Shown piece by piece: positions 24,908 through 35,526 of a stretch of 63,875 nt of DNA. The notes beneath the pieces are model-generated. The model made no database searches. It had not been told where the DNA came from and worked only from the letters and a program-made list of their open reading frames with translations. The DNA is taken from contig CALMBO010000003.1 of NCBI GenBank assembly GCA_937860055.1, forward strand, positions 1-63,875. Direction: 5' to 3'. Source of the stretch: an uncultured Verrucomicrobiota bacterium (GTDB lineage Bacteria; Verrucomicrobiota; Kiritimatiellia; CAIQIC01; Lenti-01). Position 1 is the stretch's first letter, and each line of letters begins with the position of its first letter. The translations under genes and the position numbers were made by a program.

Positions 24908-27900
24908 ATGAAAAGACGGTTGGTTTTCACGTTGGTGGCGATGATGGCCCTTTCGGCGTTTGCGTCGACGGGGTGGTATCAAGATTACGTCCTGGTGAGT
25001 TCGAACGGCGCCGCCGACACCTATAACTGGATCGGCAGCGATCCGGGCTACGGCAGCCCCTATGTTGGCGCCACCTTCCACATCGTCTATGGGCAGACGC
25101 TGGAAGTCGGCGCCGACATGCGCTATTGGAGCGACAACCAGGACCGCACAGGAGGCGCCTTCTACTGGAAGATCGACAGCGGCGCCTTCAACGAAGTCCT
25201 CTGGGCGCAGAATTATCTCGGCGGAAACGACTACCAGGGGCTGGAAGCCACTGAAAACAACGTCGCCGCCGGACTGGACGCCGGCACCTACACGGTTTCG
25301 GTCTACGCCAAGAGCTGGGGCAGCAGCCAGGGCGACAGCTATCTGAGCAACGAGGGCGCCAACTATGTCGCGACCCTTGTCGTGGCCAAGGCGACGGCAT
25401 CGGTCTATCTGGGCAGTCTCTCCCAGACGTATGACGGGACGGCGAAGGCCGCCAGCGCGACGACGATGCCGGCGGGGCTGACGGTGACCTTCACCTACGA
25501 CGGCAGCGCGACGGCGCCGACGGCGGCAGGCTCCTACGCGGTGACCGGAACGGTGAACAGCGCCAACTACCAGGGTTCCGCGGCCGGCACGCTGGTGATC
25601 GCCAAGGCCAGCCAGACGATCGATTTCCCGGCGATCGGCAACCAGCTGACGACCAACGAGGTGGAACTGTCGGCGACGGCCTCCAGCAGCCTGGGGGTGG
25701 ATTTCGCGGTGGCCAGCGGGCCGGCGAGCATCGAGGGCACCACCCTGACCTTCAGCGGGGCGGGGACGGTGAGCATCGTGGCGTCGCAGGATGGCAATTC
25801 GAACTGGAACGCGGCGCCGGATGTGACGAACACCTTCGATGTGACCGAGCCGGACCTGGCCGTTGTGCTGAGCCAGACGAACGTCAATGTGCGCGAAGCG
25901 GGCGAAGGCCGATTCTTCGTGCGCCTGAACAAGAATCCCGGCGCGGAAGTCATGGTCAATGTCAGCCGCAGCGCGGGCGACGCGAGCCTGGTGGTCCAGG
26001 ACGGATCGGCCCGGAGCTTCAAGTCTTCGAACTGGAGCGCCTGGCAGACGGTGACGCTCGCCCAGGCGGATGATGGGGACGCCGACGCCGAAACGGCGAC
26101 CTTCCAGGTTTCGCTTTCGGGCGCGGCCGACCAGTTCGTGGGAGCGACGGCGCTGGACGACGACGTCACGAACAACCTGGCGCTGGCCACGGGGGGCAGC
26201 GAAATTTCGGCTTCCTATGCGTACAGCCGGCCGGAACAATTGATCGACGGCGTCCATACCGTCAACACCAACTACGGGTACACGGTATGCACGAGCGTTC
26301 CGCCGGGCACGATCACGCTGGACCTGAAGGCCACGGCGACGGTGTCCCGCGTGCGGGTGCTGACCTGGGACTGGGTCCGCCTGGACCACCGCTACACGAT
26401 CGAGTCCTCGCCCGACGGGTCGAACTGGTCTCCCTTGATCGACGCGACGGCGGAAGAACACCACGGCTGGGACGAGTGGGTTTTGGACGATGAGACGTTC
26501 CGCTACCTGCGCTTCACCGGCGAGTCGAGCACGCAGGCCAAGGATGCCCTGTCGGTGTCGGAGCTGGAAGTGTACGGCACGCGCGACCTCTCCGGCCTGC
26601 CGCAGGCGCAGATCCTCGACACTGCCGTCAACGTCCGCGAAGCGGGCGAGGGGCGCTTTTTCGTCCGGCTGGACAAGGCGCCGGAAAGCCTCGTGACCGT
26701 CAGCGTGGCGTACAGCTCGGGCGACAGCGGCATCTCGGTCCAGAGCGGCGCGACCCGGACGTTCAAGCCGTCGAACTGGAGCACGTGGCAGGCGGTGACG
26801 CTGGTGGCCGCGGGCGACGCGGACGGCGATGGCGAAACCACCACGTTCCGCGTCTCGGTGCCGGGCCGGGCGGACCAGTTCGTGACGGCGACGGCGCTGG
26901 ACGACGAAATCGGGAACAACGTGGCGCTGGCCTCGGGCGGCAGCACGATCATCGGCTCGCGGTCGAGCCGCGTGGCGGAGCTGATCGATGGCATCCACAA
27001 CTCCAGCACCAACTACGGATACACCATCTGGACCAACATCCCGGCCGGCAGGATCACGCTGGACATGAAGCAGTCGATGCTCGTGAGCCGGATCCGCCTG
27101 CTGAACTGGGACTGGGTCTACCGCGCCCACCGCTACACGATCGAATCCTCGGAAGACGGATCGAACTGGTCGACGCTGATCGACGCGAGCGCCGAGGACC
27201 ATGTGGGCTGGGACGACTGGGAGGTGGAAGATTCGTCGGCCCGCTATCTGCGCTTCACCGGCCTGACCAACACGGCCAACCAGTGCGTGGTGGTTCCGGA
27301 ACTGGAAGTCTACGGCGTCCCCGGGCCGTTGCCGGCGGTGGAGCTCTCGTCGGACAGCGTCAATGTCCGCGAGGCCGGAGAAGGCCGCTTCTTCGTCCGC
27401 CTGGCCAACGCGCCGACGGGCAATGTCGCCGTCACGGTGGCCCGCAGCGCGGGCGATTCGAGCCTGACGGTCCAGCAGGGGGCCACGCGGTCATTCACCA
27501 CGCTGAACTGGAGCCAGTGGCAGGTGGTGACGCTGGCGCAGGTCGACGACGTGGACGCCGATGGCGAGACCGCGACCTTCCAGATTTCGGCCCCGGGCTA
27601 CGAAGACGCCTTCGTTTCGGCCACGGCGCTGGACGACGACATCGCCGAGAACGTGGCACTGGCCTCGGGCGGAGCCACGATCACGGCCTGGAAGGCCTAT
27701 CGGCCGTCGCATCTGATCGACGGCATCCATGCCTCCAGCGTCAACTATGGCTATACGACCTGGACGAACGATCCGGAGGGGACGATCACGCTGGACATGG
27801 GCGCGTCGATGACGGTGTCGCGCATCCGCCTGCTGAACTGGGACTGGGTCTACCGGACCCACCGCTACCAGGTCGAATCCTCGACGGATGGCGAGAACTG

Positions 27901-28456
27901 GTCGGTCGTGGCCAATGCGGGTGCGGAAAACCACCAGGGCTGGGATGACTGGGCCGTGGCCAGCCAGGCGATCCGCTACCTGCGGTTCACCGGCATTTCC
28001 AATTCGGCGAACGCCTATGTGTGCATTTCCGAACTGGAAGTCTACGGCACCCGGCCTCCGGTGCGCCGCAGCCTCGCCGCCAAGGGCGCATCCTCGATCG
28101 TGGAGAGCGAGCCGGTGACGGTGATGACCAGCGACGACGTCGCGCCGGTCTATGAAAGCGGCTGGGCGGCGGTGGATGGAGATCCGGAGACGGCATGGAC
28201 CGGCCAGCAGGCCGGTGGCGGCTACATCCTCGTGGAGTACGGGCCGACGCTGGAACTTTCCGCCCTTGAGGTGGATCTGGCGGAAGGCTCGCTGGCCGAC
28301 ATCCAGTTCCTCTACAGCCTGGATGCCCAGGATTGGCAGCCGCTTCCGGACGACATGGAGTCCAACCCGGTCTCCCTGAACTTCCTGTGGCTGGTCTTCC
28401 CGGATGACGGCACCGATGCGGTTCCGCAGGTGATCGAAATCCGCCCGAATCCATAG
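24908..28456 (+). CDS. Large secreted protein with MBG and Calx-beta/F5-8C-like repeats
   Basis: 1182 aa from ATG 24908. Signal peptide (MKRRLVFTLVAMMALSAFAS), then a beta-rich domain, an MBG-type domain (LSQTYDGTAKAAS...) and a second Ig-like segment. Three long repeats of about 245 aa follow, beginning at about residues 326, 574 and 817. Each pairs a Calx-beta-like module (VNVREAGEGRFFVRL) with an F5/8 type C-like module (NVALASGG..., HRYTIESSxDGSNW, RYLRFTG, ELEVYG). A shorter discoidin-like domain ends the protein. It is probably a cell-surface or exported adhesin binding glycans. No sorting tail is recognised. Codons are C-ending, unlike most plus-strand genes here. A terminator follows. 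Confidence 0.9.
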   Translation: MKRRLVFTLVAMMALSAFASTGWYQDYVLVSSNGAADTYNWIGSDPGYGSPYVGATFHIVYGQTLEVGADMRYWSDNQDRTGGAFYWKIDSGAFNEVLWAQNYLGGNDYQGLEATENNVAAGLDAGTYTVSVYAKSWGSSQGDSYLSNEGANYVATLVVAKATASVYLGSLSQTYDGTAKAASATTMPAGLTVTFTYDGSATAPTAAGSYAVTGTVNSANYQGSAAGTLVIAKASQTIDFPAIGNQLTTNEVELSATASSSLGVDFAVASGPASIEGTTLTFSGAGTVSIVASQDGNSNWNAAPDVTNTFDVTEPDLAVVLSQTNVNVREAGEGRFFVRLNKNPGAEVMVNVSRSAGDASLVVQDGSARSFKSSNWSAWQTVTLAQADDGDADAETATFQVSLSGAADQFVGATALDDDVTNNLALATGGSEISASYAYSRPEQLIDGVHTVNTNYGYTVCTSVPPGTITLDLKATATVSRVRVLTWDWVRLDHRYTIESSPDGSNWSPLIDATAEEHHGWDEWVLDDETFRYLRFTGESSTQAKDALSVSELEVYGTRDLSGLPQAQILDTAVNVREAGEGRFFVRLDKAPESLVTVSVAYSSGDSGISVQSGATRTFKPSNWSTWQAVTLVAAGDADGDGETTTFRVSVPGRADQFVTATALDDEIGNNVALASGGSTIIGSRSSRVAELIDGIHNSSTNYGYTIWTNIPAGRITLDMKQSMLVSRIRLLNWDWVYRAHRYTIESSEDGSNWSTLIDASAEDHVGWDDWEVEDSSARYLRFTGLTNTANQCVVVPELEVYGVPGPLPAVELSSDSVNVREAGEGRFFVRLANAPTGNVAVTVARSAGDSSLTVQQGATRSFTTLNWSQWQVVTLAQVDDVDADGETATFQISAPGYEDAFVSATALDDDIAENVALASGGATITAWKAYRPSHLIDGIHASSVNYGYTTWTNDPEGTITLDMGASMTVSRIRLLNWDWVYRTHRYQVESSTDGENWSVVANAGAENHQGWDDWAVASQAIRYLRFTGISNSANAYVCISELEVYGTRPPVRRSLAAKGASSIVESEPVTVMTSDDVAPVYESGWAAVDGDPETAWTGQQAGGGYILVEYGPTLELSALEVDLAEGSLADIQFLYSLDAQDWQPLPDDMESNPVSLNFLWLVFPDDGTDAVPQVIEIRPNP

Positions 28457-28480
28457 GCCCCTCGGCCATAGCGATGACCG

Positions 28481-28514
28481 CCCGGCGGCGCCTGGTGCGC
28501 CGCCGGGTGTTTTT
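28481..28514 (+). terminator. Intrinsic terminator after the F5/8-repeat gene
   Basis: A perfect 11 bp stem CCCGGCGGCGC / GCGCCGCCGGG (28481-28491 with 28497-28507) with a 5-nt loop is followed by TGTTTTT. It lies 24 bp past the stop codon. Confidence 0.92.
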
Positions 28515-28615
28515 CCGGGGCGGGCCGGCTCAAAACAGCCTTGCAAAAGGGGGGGCGGTTTTGGTTGGATGCGCGGGCGTGGACGCAACCCTCCACGGAA
28601 AAGGAAAAACGTTTT

Positions 28616-29833
28616 ATGGCCAAGAAAAACGCGAAAATCGTCGGCAACATGCTGATCGCCCAGAGCGGCGGTCCCACGGTCGTCATCAACCAGAGCCTGA
28701 TCGGCGCGGTGATGGAGGCCAAGAAGCACAAGGAGATCCGGAAGATCTACGGCGCCCTCCACGGCATCAAGGGCATCCTGAACGAGAATCTGGTCGATCT
28801 GGGCCGTGAAAGCGTCGCGACGCTCAAGGCCGTGGCCCAGACGCCGTCGTCCGGCCTCGGCTCCGTCCGCAAGAAGCCCACGCCCGAGGATTGCGCGAAG
28901 ATCTTCGAGAAGCTCCAGAAGTACGGCGTCCGCTATTTCTTCTACATCGGCGGCAACGACTCGGCCGAGACCGCGCACATCATCAACGAAGAGGCCAAGA
29001 AGGCCGGCTACGAGATGCATTGCTTCCATATTCCGAAGACCATCGACAACGACCTGCGCGAAAACGACCACACGCCGGGCTTCGCCAGCGGCGCCAAGTT
29101 CGTGGCCCAGGCGTTCATGGGCGACGATCTGGACAACGCGGCGCTGCCGGGCGTGAAGATCAACGTCGTGATGGGCCGGCACGCCGGCTTCCTGACGGCG
29201 GCGTCGGCGCTGGCGCGCACGTATCCCGGCGCCGGCCCGCACCTGATCTACCTGCCCGAGCGGCCGTTCGACCTGGAGAAGTTCCCGCAGCAGGTCAAGG
29301 AAGTCGTGGAGAAGCACGGCCGCTGCGTCGTGGCGGTTTCGGAAGGCATCTCGGACATCACCGGCACGGCGATCGCGGCCGCCTTCTCGAAGGAAGTGGA
29401 CAGCCACGGCAACGTGCAGCTTTCCGGTTCGGGCGCGCTGGGCGACGCCTTGTCGAACCTGATCAAGACCAAGACCGACATCACCCGCGTGCGCGCCGAC
29501 ACGTTCGGTTACCTGCAGCGTTCGTTCCCGGGCGTGGTTTCGGCGAACGACGCCAAGGAAGCCTTCGCGGTCGGGCGCGAGGCGGTCAAGCTGGCCACCA
29601 GCGGCGATGTCGACGGCAGCGTGGCGATCCGCCGCAAGAAGGGCAGGAAGTACCAGGTCTTCTTCGAGCGCGTCGAATTGCGAAGCGTGGCGAAGGAAAC
29701 CCGCCACATGCCCGACGAGTTCATCGCGGCGAACGGCTGCGACGTGACGAAGGCCTTCCTCGACTACGCGGCCCCGATCGTGGGCGACCTGCCGAAGATC
29801 GGCCGCTTCAAGCGGATCCAGGTGAAGAAGTAA
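28616..29833 (+). CDS. pfp: Diphosphate--fructose-6-phosphate 1-phosphotransferase
   Basis: PPi-dependent phosphofructokinase, a reversible glycolytic enzyme that saves ATP. 405 aa from ATG 28616; the earlier ORF start at 28541 lacks conservation, and AAGGA precedes 28616. The phosphate-binding motif is GGNDS at residues 112-116, where ATP enzymes have GGDGS. PKTIDND at 140-146 carries the lysine and aspartates typical of PPi-type enzymes. MGRHAGFLTAASAL also fits the family. It is followed by pgi on the same strand with a degenerate repeat between them, so the two probably form a glycolytic operon. Codon usage is strongly C-ending. Confidence 0.93.
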   Translation: MAKKNAKIVGNMLIAQSGGPTVVINQSLIGAVMEAKKHKEIRKIYGALHGIKGILNENLVDLGRESVATLKAVAQTPSSGLGSVRKKPTPEDCAKIFEKLQKYGVRYFFYIGGNDSAETAHIINEEAKKAGYEMHCFHIPKTIDNDLRENDHTPGFASGAKFVAQAFMGDDLDNAALPGVKINVVMGRHAGFLTAASALARTYPGAGPHLIYLPERPFDLEKFPQQVKEVVEKHGRCVVAVSEGISDITGTAIAAAFSKEVDSHGNVQLSGSGALGDALSNLIKTKTDITRVRADTFGYLQRSFPGVVSANDAKEAFAVGREAVKLATSGDVDGSVAIRRKKGRKYQVFFERVELRSVAKETRHMPDEFIAANGCDVTKAFLDYAAPIVGDLPKIGRFKRIQVKK

Positions 29834-31566
<1,733 letters not shown>

Positions 31567-31590
31567 GCCCGCCGCAAGCGGTCCGGAGGA

Positions 31591-31616
31591 AAGTTTTCCA
31601 CAGTGGTGGAAAACTT
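31591..31616. terminator. Palindromic hairpin between convergent genes
   Basis: AAGTTTTCCAC (31591-31601) pairs perfectly with GTGGAAAACTT (31606-31616) around AGTG. It lies 25 bp past pgi and touches the stop codon of the opposing gene, so it could serve as a bidirectional terminator, although there is no separate T-run. Confidence 0.6.
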
Positions 31617-32131
31617 CAGGGCGCGGCGAGATGGTCGAGCTCGGTCTGGCGGAGCCAGGGGAGGAGGTATTCGCGCCAGAGCAGGAGGGCGAGGTTGGGG
31701 TCCAGTTCCGGCGCGGTTTCCGGGGCGGCGGTGCGGATGAAATCCAGGGTTTGCAGTTCGGCGAAGAGATCTTCCAGGAGCCGGGCGAGTTGCTCGCGGT
31801 CGCCGACGGCCAGGGCGGCGTGGAAGTCGCCGGGATGGAGGGCGGCCTTGGCATCGGAGGCTTCGCAGGCCAGACGCTGGCGTTCGGCGAGGGCGGCGAC
31901 GAGGTCGCGATTCGCCTTTTCGGCGGGAGCGGCATCTGTGGCGGTCCCGGCGGGGCAGATGGCGATCCAGATTTCATCGAGCGGCGGCGGAACCAGGCGG
32001 CGCCTTCCCTCCACCGGGAAAACGGGACGGGGATGGCGGGGGAAGCAGGCGCGATTGGATAGGGCGCAGAGCAGGTTCCGATCGGCATCCCGGAGCCGCG
32101 AGCGAAGCTTTTCGAGGGCCTCGGAGGACAT
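31616..32131 (-). CDS. Chorismate-mutase-like helical protein
   Basis: 171 aa, all-helical by appearance. The first helix LEKLRSRLRDADRNLLCALSNRA resembles the AroQ chorismate mutase pattern (LRxxIDxIDxxLLxLLxxR). Later segments NRDLVAALAERQRLACEASDAKA, DREQLARLLEDLF and LLLWREYLLPWLRQ could be the remaining helices. A proline-rich insertion of about 35 residues breaks the usual spacing, so activity is uncertain. The ATG overlaps the purU stop by one base (TGATG), indicating translational coupling. It might be a divergent mutase in aromatic amino-acid synthesis or a non-enzymatic relative. Confidence 0.6.
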   Translation of the reverse strand: MSSEALEKLRSRLRDADRNLLCALSNRACFPRHPRPVFPVEGRRRLVPPPLDEIWIAICPAGTATDAAPAEKANRDLVAALAERQRLACEASDAKAALHPGDFHAALAVGDREQLARLLEDLFAELQTLDFIRTAAPETAPELDPNLALLLWREYLLPWLRQTELDHLAAP

Positions 32132-32994
32132 CAGGAAAAGACGACGGTGCGGTTCTTGTAGACCAGCAGGCGGTGGTGGAGCTGTCCGTAGATGGCGCGG
32201 GAGAGGACGATTTTCTCCAGGTCGCGCCCGAGGCGGACGAGGTCGTCGACGCCCTGCCGGTGGGAAACGCGGATGACGTCCTGCTCGATGATGGGGCCTT
32301 CGTCGAGCTTTTCGGTGACGAAGTGGGCGGTGGCGCCGATGATCTTGACGCCGCGGTCGTGGGCGGCGCGGTAGGGGTTGGCGCCGGCGAAGGCGGGCAG
32401 GAAGGAGTGGTGGATGTTGATGATCCGCATGGGGAAGGCCTGCACGAAGGCGGGGCCGAGGATCTGCATGTAGCGGGCGAGGACGACGATATCCACGTTG
32501 GCCTTCCGGAGAAGGTCGATCTGGGCGGCTTCGGCGGCGGCCTTGGACTGGGGGGTGACGGGGATGCAATGGAACGGCAGGCCGTGGCGTTCGACGAGGC
32601 CGCGGTGGTCCTCGTGGTTGGAGAGGACGAGGGCGATCTCGACGGGCCATTCGCCGCTTTCGTGGCGGGCGAGGATGTCGTAGAGGCAGTGGGCCTGCTT
32701 GGAAACCATCACGGCCATGCGGAGGCGCTGGTCGGAGCGGTGCAGACGCCAGTTGGCCTGGAAGGGCCTGGCCACCGCGTCGAAATGCTCGGCGAACTGG
32801 CCGAGAGGCAGGGAGAAGCCCTCGAGTTCCCATTCCATGCGGGCGAAGAAGACGCCCTCTTCGGCATCCACGTATTGGTCGAGGGCGATGATGTTGCCGT
32901 TGTGCCGCGTGATGAAGGTGGACAGGGCGGCGACGATGCCGCGCTGGTCGGGGCAGCAGAAGAGGAGGATGGCGGTGGGTTTGGGAGTGGCCAT
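32131..32994 (-). CDS. purU: Formyltetrahydrofolate deformylase
   Basis: Hydrolyses 10-formyltetrahydrofolate to formate and tetrahydrofolate, balancing one-carbon pools and supplying formate to PurT-type purine synthesis. 287 aa, normal. An N-terminal ACT domain (LLFCCPDQRGIVAALSTFI) senses amino acids in relatives. The formyltransferase domain has the catalytic asparagine and histidine in IINIHHSFLPAF and the aspartate region in GATAHFVTEKLDEGPII. It lies 13 bp downstream of the exonuclease/phosphatase-family lipoprotein gene and is coupled to the chorismate-mutase-like gene downstream. Confidence 0.94.
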   Translation of the reverse strand: MATPKPTAILLFCCPDQRGIVAALSTFITRHNGNIIALDQYVDAEEGVFFARMEWELEGFSLPLGQFAEHFDAVARPFQANWRLHRSDQRLRMAVMVSKQAHCLYDILARHESGEWPVEIALVLSNHEDHRGLVERHGLPFHCIPVTPQSKAAAEAAQIDLLRKANVDIVVLARYMQILGPAFVQAFPMRIINIHHSFLPAFAGANPYRAAHDRGVKIIGATAHFVTEKLDEGPIIEQDVIRVSHRQGVDDLVRLGRDLEKIVLSRAIYGQLHHRLLVYKNRTVVFS

Positions 32995-33007
32995 GGGCGG
33001 CTCCGCG

Positions 33008-34027
33008 TCAGTCGTTCTGGGGGATTTCGGGGGGGAGGGTCTTGGAGAGATCCGGCGCCGCCTCGGGGCCGCGGTCGGTGGCGAGGAAGGTGGCGACGAT
33101 GGGGCGGTGGTCGGAGGCCCGGAGGAGGGCGGGCGAACGGACCGCGAAGGATTTCTCGGGGATCGCCTCGGACAGCAGGCCGGTGCTGGCCAGCATGTAG
33201 TCGATGCGGTGGTAGGTGTCGTCGTTTTCGCGGTGGGTCCAGGCGTCGCCGACGGAGTCGGCGGGGCGCAGGTCGTGGAGGAGGGGCTGGTGCTTGTAGG
33301 TGCGGATTTCGCGCAGGGCGGCGGAGGAGGGGTCGTCGTTGAAGTCGCCGACGACGAGCAGGTTGACGTCCGGATTTTCCTTGAGGGAGTCGCGGATGTG
33401 GTTGTTCAGCAGGCGGGCCTCGTTGCGGCGCATTTCGGCCTGTCCGAAGGAGTGGAAGACCTTGGACTTGAGGTGGGCGACCATCAGGCGGAGGCGGTAT
33501 TGGGCATTGACCTCGATGTCGACTTCGATGATGCCGCGCATGACGGGGAACTGGGTGGGGCCGATGGTATAGGTGTCGTCGGTGTGCGAGTTCCGGGCGA
33601 CGATGGGGAAGCGGGAAAGGACGGCCATGTTCAATTCCGACTTGCCGCGCCGCAGATATTCCTCGTTGCCGTATTCCAGGCCGGCCTGGCGGAGGCTGAA
33701 CTTGAATTCGGCCCAGGCGGCGGGATCGCCCATTTCCTGCACGGCGAGGATGTCGGGGGAGACCTGGCGGATGGTATCGACGATGGCCTCGGCCTCTTCG
33801 CGGGGCTTGGGCTCGAGGGTGTCGGCGGTTCCGTCGCGGTCGACCAGCGCGTACTGGTGGAGGTTGAAGGTCATGACGGAGAACTCGCCCTCCGCGGGCC
33901 GCGGGAAGGCGGGGGCGCCGTCCCCGGCGGCGGGGGCCGAGCATTGGAAGAGGGAGCACCCGGCGGCCCACAAGCCGGCGGCGAGGATGGCCAGGGCGGC
34001 GAGGGCGAGCGGCAGCTTTCTCTTCAT
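33008..34027 (-). CDS. Endonuclease/exonuclease/phosphatase-family lipoprotein
   Basis: 339 aa from ATG 34027. The signal peptide ends in a lipobox (AAGLWAAGC), so it is probably lipid-anchored in the periplasm or on the surface. The EEP fold motifs are present: MTFNLHQY, VQEMGDPAAW for the metal glutamate, VGDFNDDP and SDHRPIVATF. The substrate could be nucleic acid, a phosphoester or a sphingomyelin-like lipid; the fold does not decide. It follows a TPR gene by 11 bp in a minus-strand operon that continues into purU. Confidence 0.85.
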   Translation of the reverse strand: MKRKLPLALAALAILAAGLWAAGCSLFQCSAPAAGDGAPAFPRPAEGEFSVMTFNLHQYALVDRDGTADTLEPKPREEAEAIVDTIRQVSPDILAVQEMGDPAAWAEFKFSLRQAGLEYGNEEYLRRGKSELNMAVLSRFPIVARNSHTDDTYTIGPTQFPVMRGIIEVDIEVNAQYRLRLMVAHLKSKVFHSFGQAEMRRNEARLLNNHIRDSLKENPDVNLLVVGDFNDDPSSAALREIRTYKHQPLLHDLRPADSVGDAWTHRENDDTYHRIDYMLASTGLLSEAIPEKSFAVRSPALLRASDHRPIVATFLATDRGPEAAPDLSKTLPPEIPQND

Positions 34028-34038
34028 CGGCGGGCCGG

Positions 34039-35421
34039 CTACTTTTTCTGGTAGGAGGATTCGATGCGCTGGGCGATGTCGCGGTACTTGATGTCCACGG
34101 AGTAGATTTCCTTGAAGAAGGCGATGGCTTCCGCCGGGCGGCCCATCTTCTCGGTCAGGATGCCCATCTCGTAGACGACGTCCTTCTTGAGCTCGTCCAT
34201 GACGGTGAGTTCGGAGGCGGCCTTCTGGAGCTGCTCGAAGGCGATGTCGTACTGGCCCTTCCGGGTGAAGCAGAGGGCCAGGTAGTAGAGGGCGCGGGTG
34301 CGGCGCTGGGGATTGCGCTGGGCAAGCTGGAATTCCTCGATGGCTTCGTTGAACTGCTCGCGCAGGTAGTACTGGTAGCCGAGCTCGTAGCGGAACTGGA
34401 GGTCGTTCGGGTAGCGCTTGACCATGGTGACGGCGTCGTCGTAGAGGAAGGTCGTTTTCTCCTGCTCCTTGGCGGCGGCGGCGGCCTCGTCGCCGGCGGC
34501 CTTGGCGGCGGCGATGGCGGCGTCGAACTTCTTGACCTTGATCATGGAGGTGGTGCGTTCGATCTGCGGGTCGGAGCGGCCGGCGGCCTGGGTCGCGTCG
34601 TCGAGGGCCTGGAGGGCGTCGTCGAAGCGGTCGGCGCGGACATAAAGGTCGGCCAGGGCGCGGCGGAAGTTCATGTTCTGCGGCTCGCGCTGGATGTCCT
34701 TGAGGCGTTCGGCGATGAGGGTGTCGATGTCGGAGTCGCCCTTGACGGCCTTGGCCTGCTGTTCGAGGAGGATGGCTTCCTTCTTGTCCTTGAGCTTGGT
34801 GCGGAAGTCGCTCTTCATGTCGTTCCATCCGCCGGCCTTCATGGTGTCGAGGGCGGCGGCATCCTTGAGGTTCTTGATGGCGAGCTGGTCGTTGGGCAGC
34901 AGTTCGGCGACGGCTCCGTAGCAGTCCTTGGCTCCGCCCGGCTGGTTGGTGTCGATGTAGAGGCGGGCGAGGAGGCGCAGGAACTCGACATCCTTGGCGT
35001 AGTAGGGGCGCGCGATCTCCAGCGTCTGGACGGCGATTTCGGGCATTTCGGCGGCCTCGGCGGCCTGGGCGAAGAACTTCAGGAAGGAAAGGTTCAGGGG
35101 ATCCAGCGCCAGCAGTTTTTCGGCGCCGTCGAGGGCGGCCTTGGGATCCTTTTTCAGCTTGCCCTGGGCGCCCATCATCGTGAAGGCGCCCTTCAGCGAG
35201 GACATCTGGTGGGTCATGGCCGTGGGTTTGGTGGCCAGGAGCGCCTTGACCTGCCCGATGCGCAGGTTTTTCCGCGCCAGCAGGAAGCGGGGTTCCAGGG
35301 AGATCACCTGCCTGAACATGTCCAGCGCGTAGCCCGCATTGCCGCGCTCGAGCGCCGACATGGCCTTTTCGTAGATGTCGCGGATCTTGCGGGGGACTTG
35401 TTCCAATGTGATTTCTTCCAT
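34039..35421 (-). CDS. Cytoplasmic TPR-repeat protein
   Basis: 460 aa from ATG 35421 (MEEITLEQVPRKIRDIYEKAM), with AAGGAG at 7 bp spacing. No signal peptide or membrane segment is seen. TPR-like helix pairs occur throughout, for example ALERGNAGYALDMFRQVISLEP, YELGYQYYLREQFNEAIEEFQLA, YYLALCFTRKGQYDIAFEQL and EMGILTEKMGRPAEAIAFFKEI. A central charged helix (KSDFRTKLKDKKEAILLEQQAKAV) may form a coiled coil. Probably a scaffold or adaptor protein. Partners are not evident from the neighbours. Confidence 0.85.
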   Translation of the reverse strand: MEEITLEQVPRKIRDIYEKAMSALERGNAGYALDMFRQVISLEPRFLLARKNLRIGQVKALLATKPTAMTHQMSSLKGAFTMMGAQGKLKKDPKAALDGAEKLLALDPLNLSFLKFFAQAAEAAEMPEIAVQTLEIARPYYAKDVEFLRLLARLYIDTNQPGGAKDCYGAVAELLPNDQLAIKNLKDAAALDTMKAGGWNDMKSDFRTKLKDKKEAILLEQQAKAVKGDSDIDTLIAERLKDIQREPQNMNFRRALADLYVRADRFDDALQALDDATQAAGRSDPQIERTTSMIKVKKFDAAIAAAKAAGDEAAAAAKEQEKTTFLYDDAVTMVKRYPNDLQFRYELGYQYYLREQFNEAIEEFQLAQRNPQRRTRALYYLALCFTRKGQYDIAFEQLQKAASELTVMDELKKDVVYEMGILTEKMGRPAEAIAFFKEIYSVDIKYRDIAQRIESSYQKK

Positions 35422-35526
35422 GGCGCGCTCCTTAAGACAAAGAAACAGCAGACTGATTACAACCCGAAAAGAATAGGCCGCGGGGGGAGGGGGCGTCAAA
35501 TCCGAAAATGCGGGGCAGGAAAACCG

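Noticed and set aside
24890..27202. 770 aa minus-strand open frame opposite the F5/8-repeat gene
   Set aside because: Its internal repeats simply mirror the repeats of the sense gene; no start context or family.
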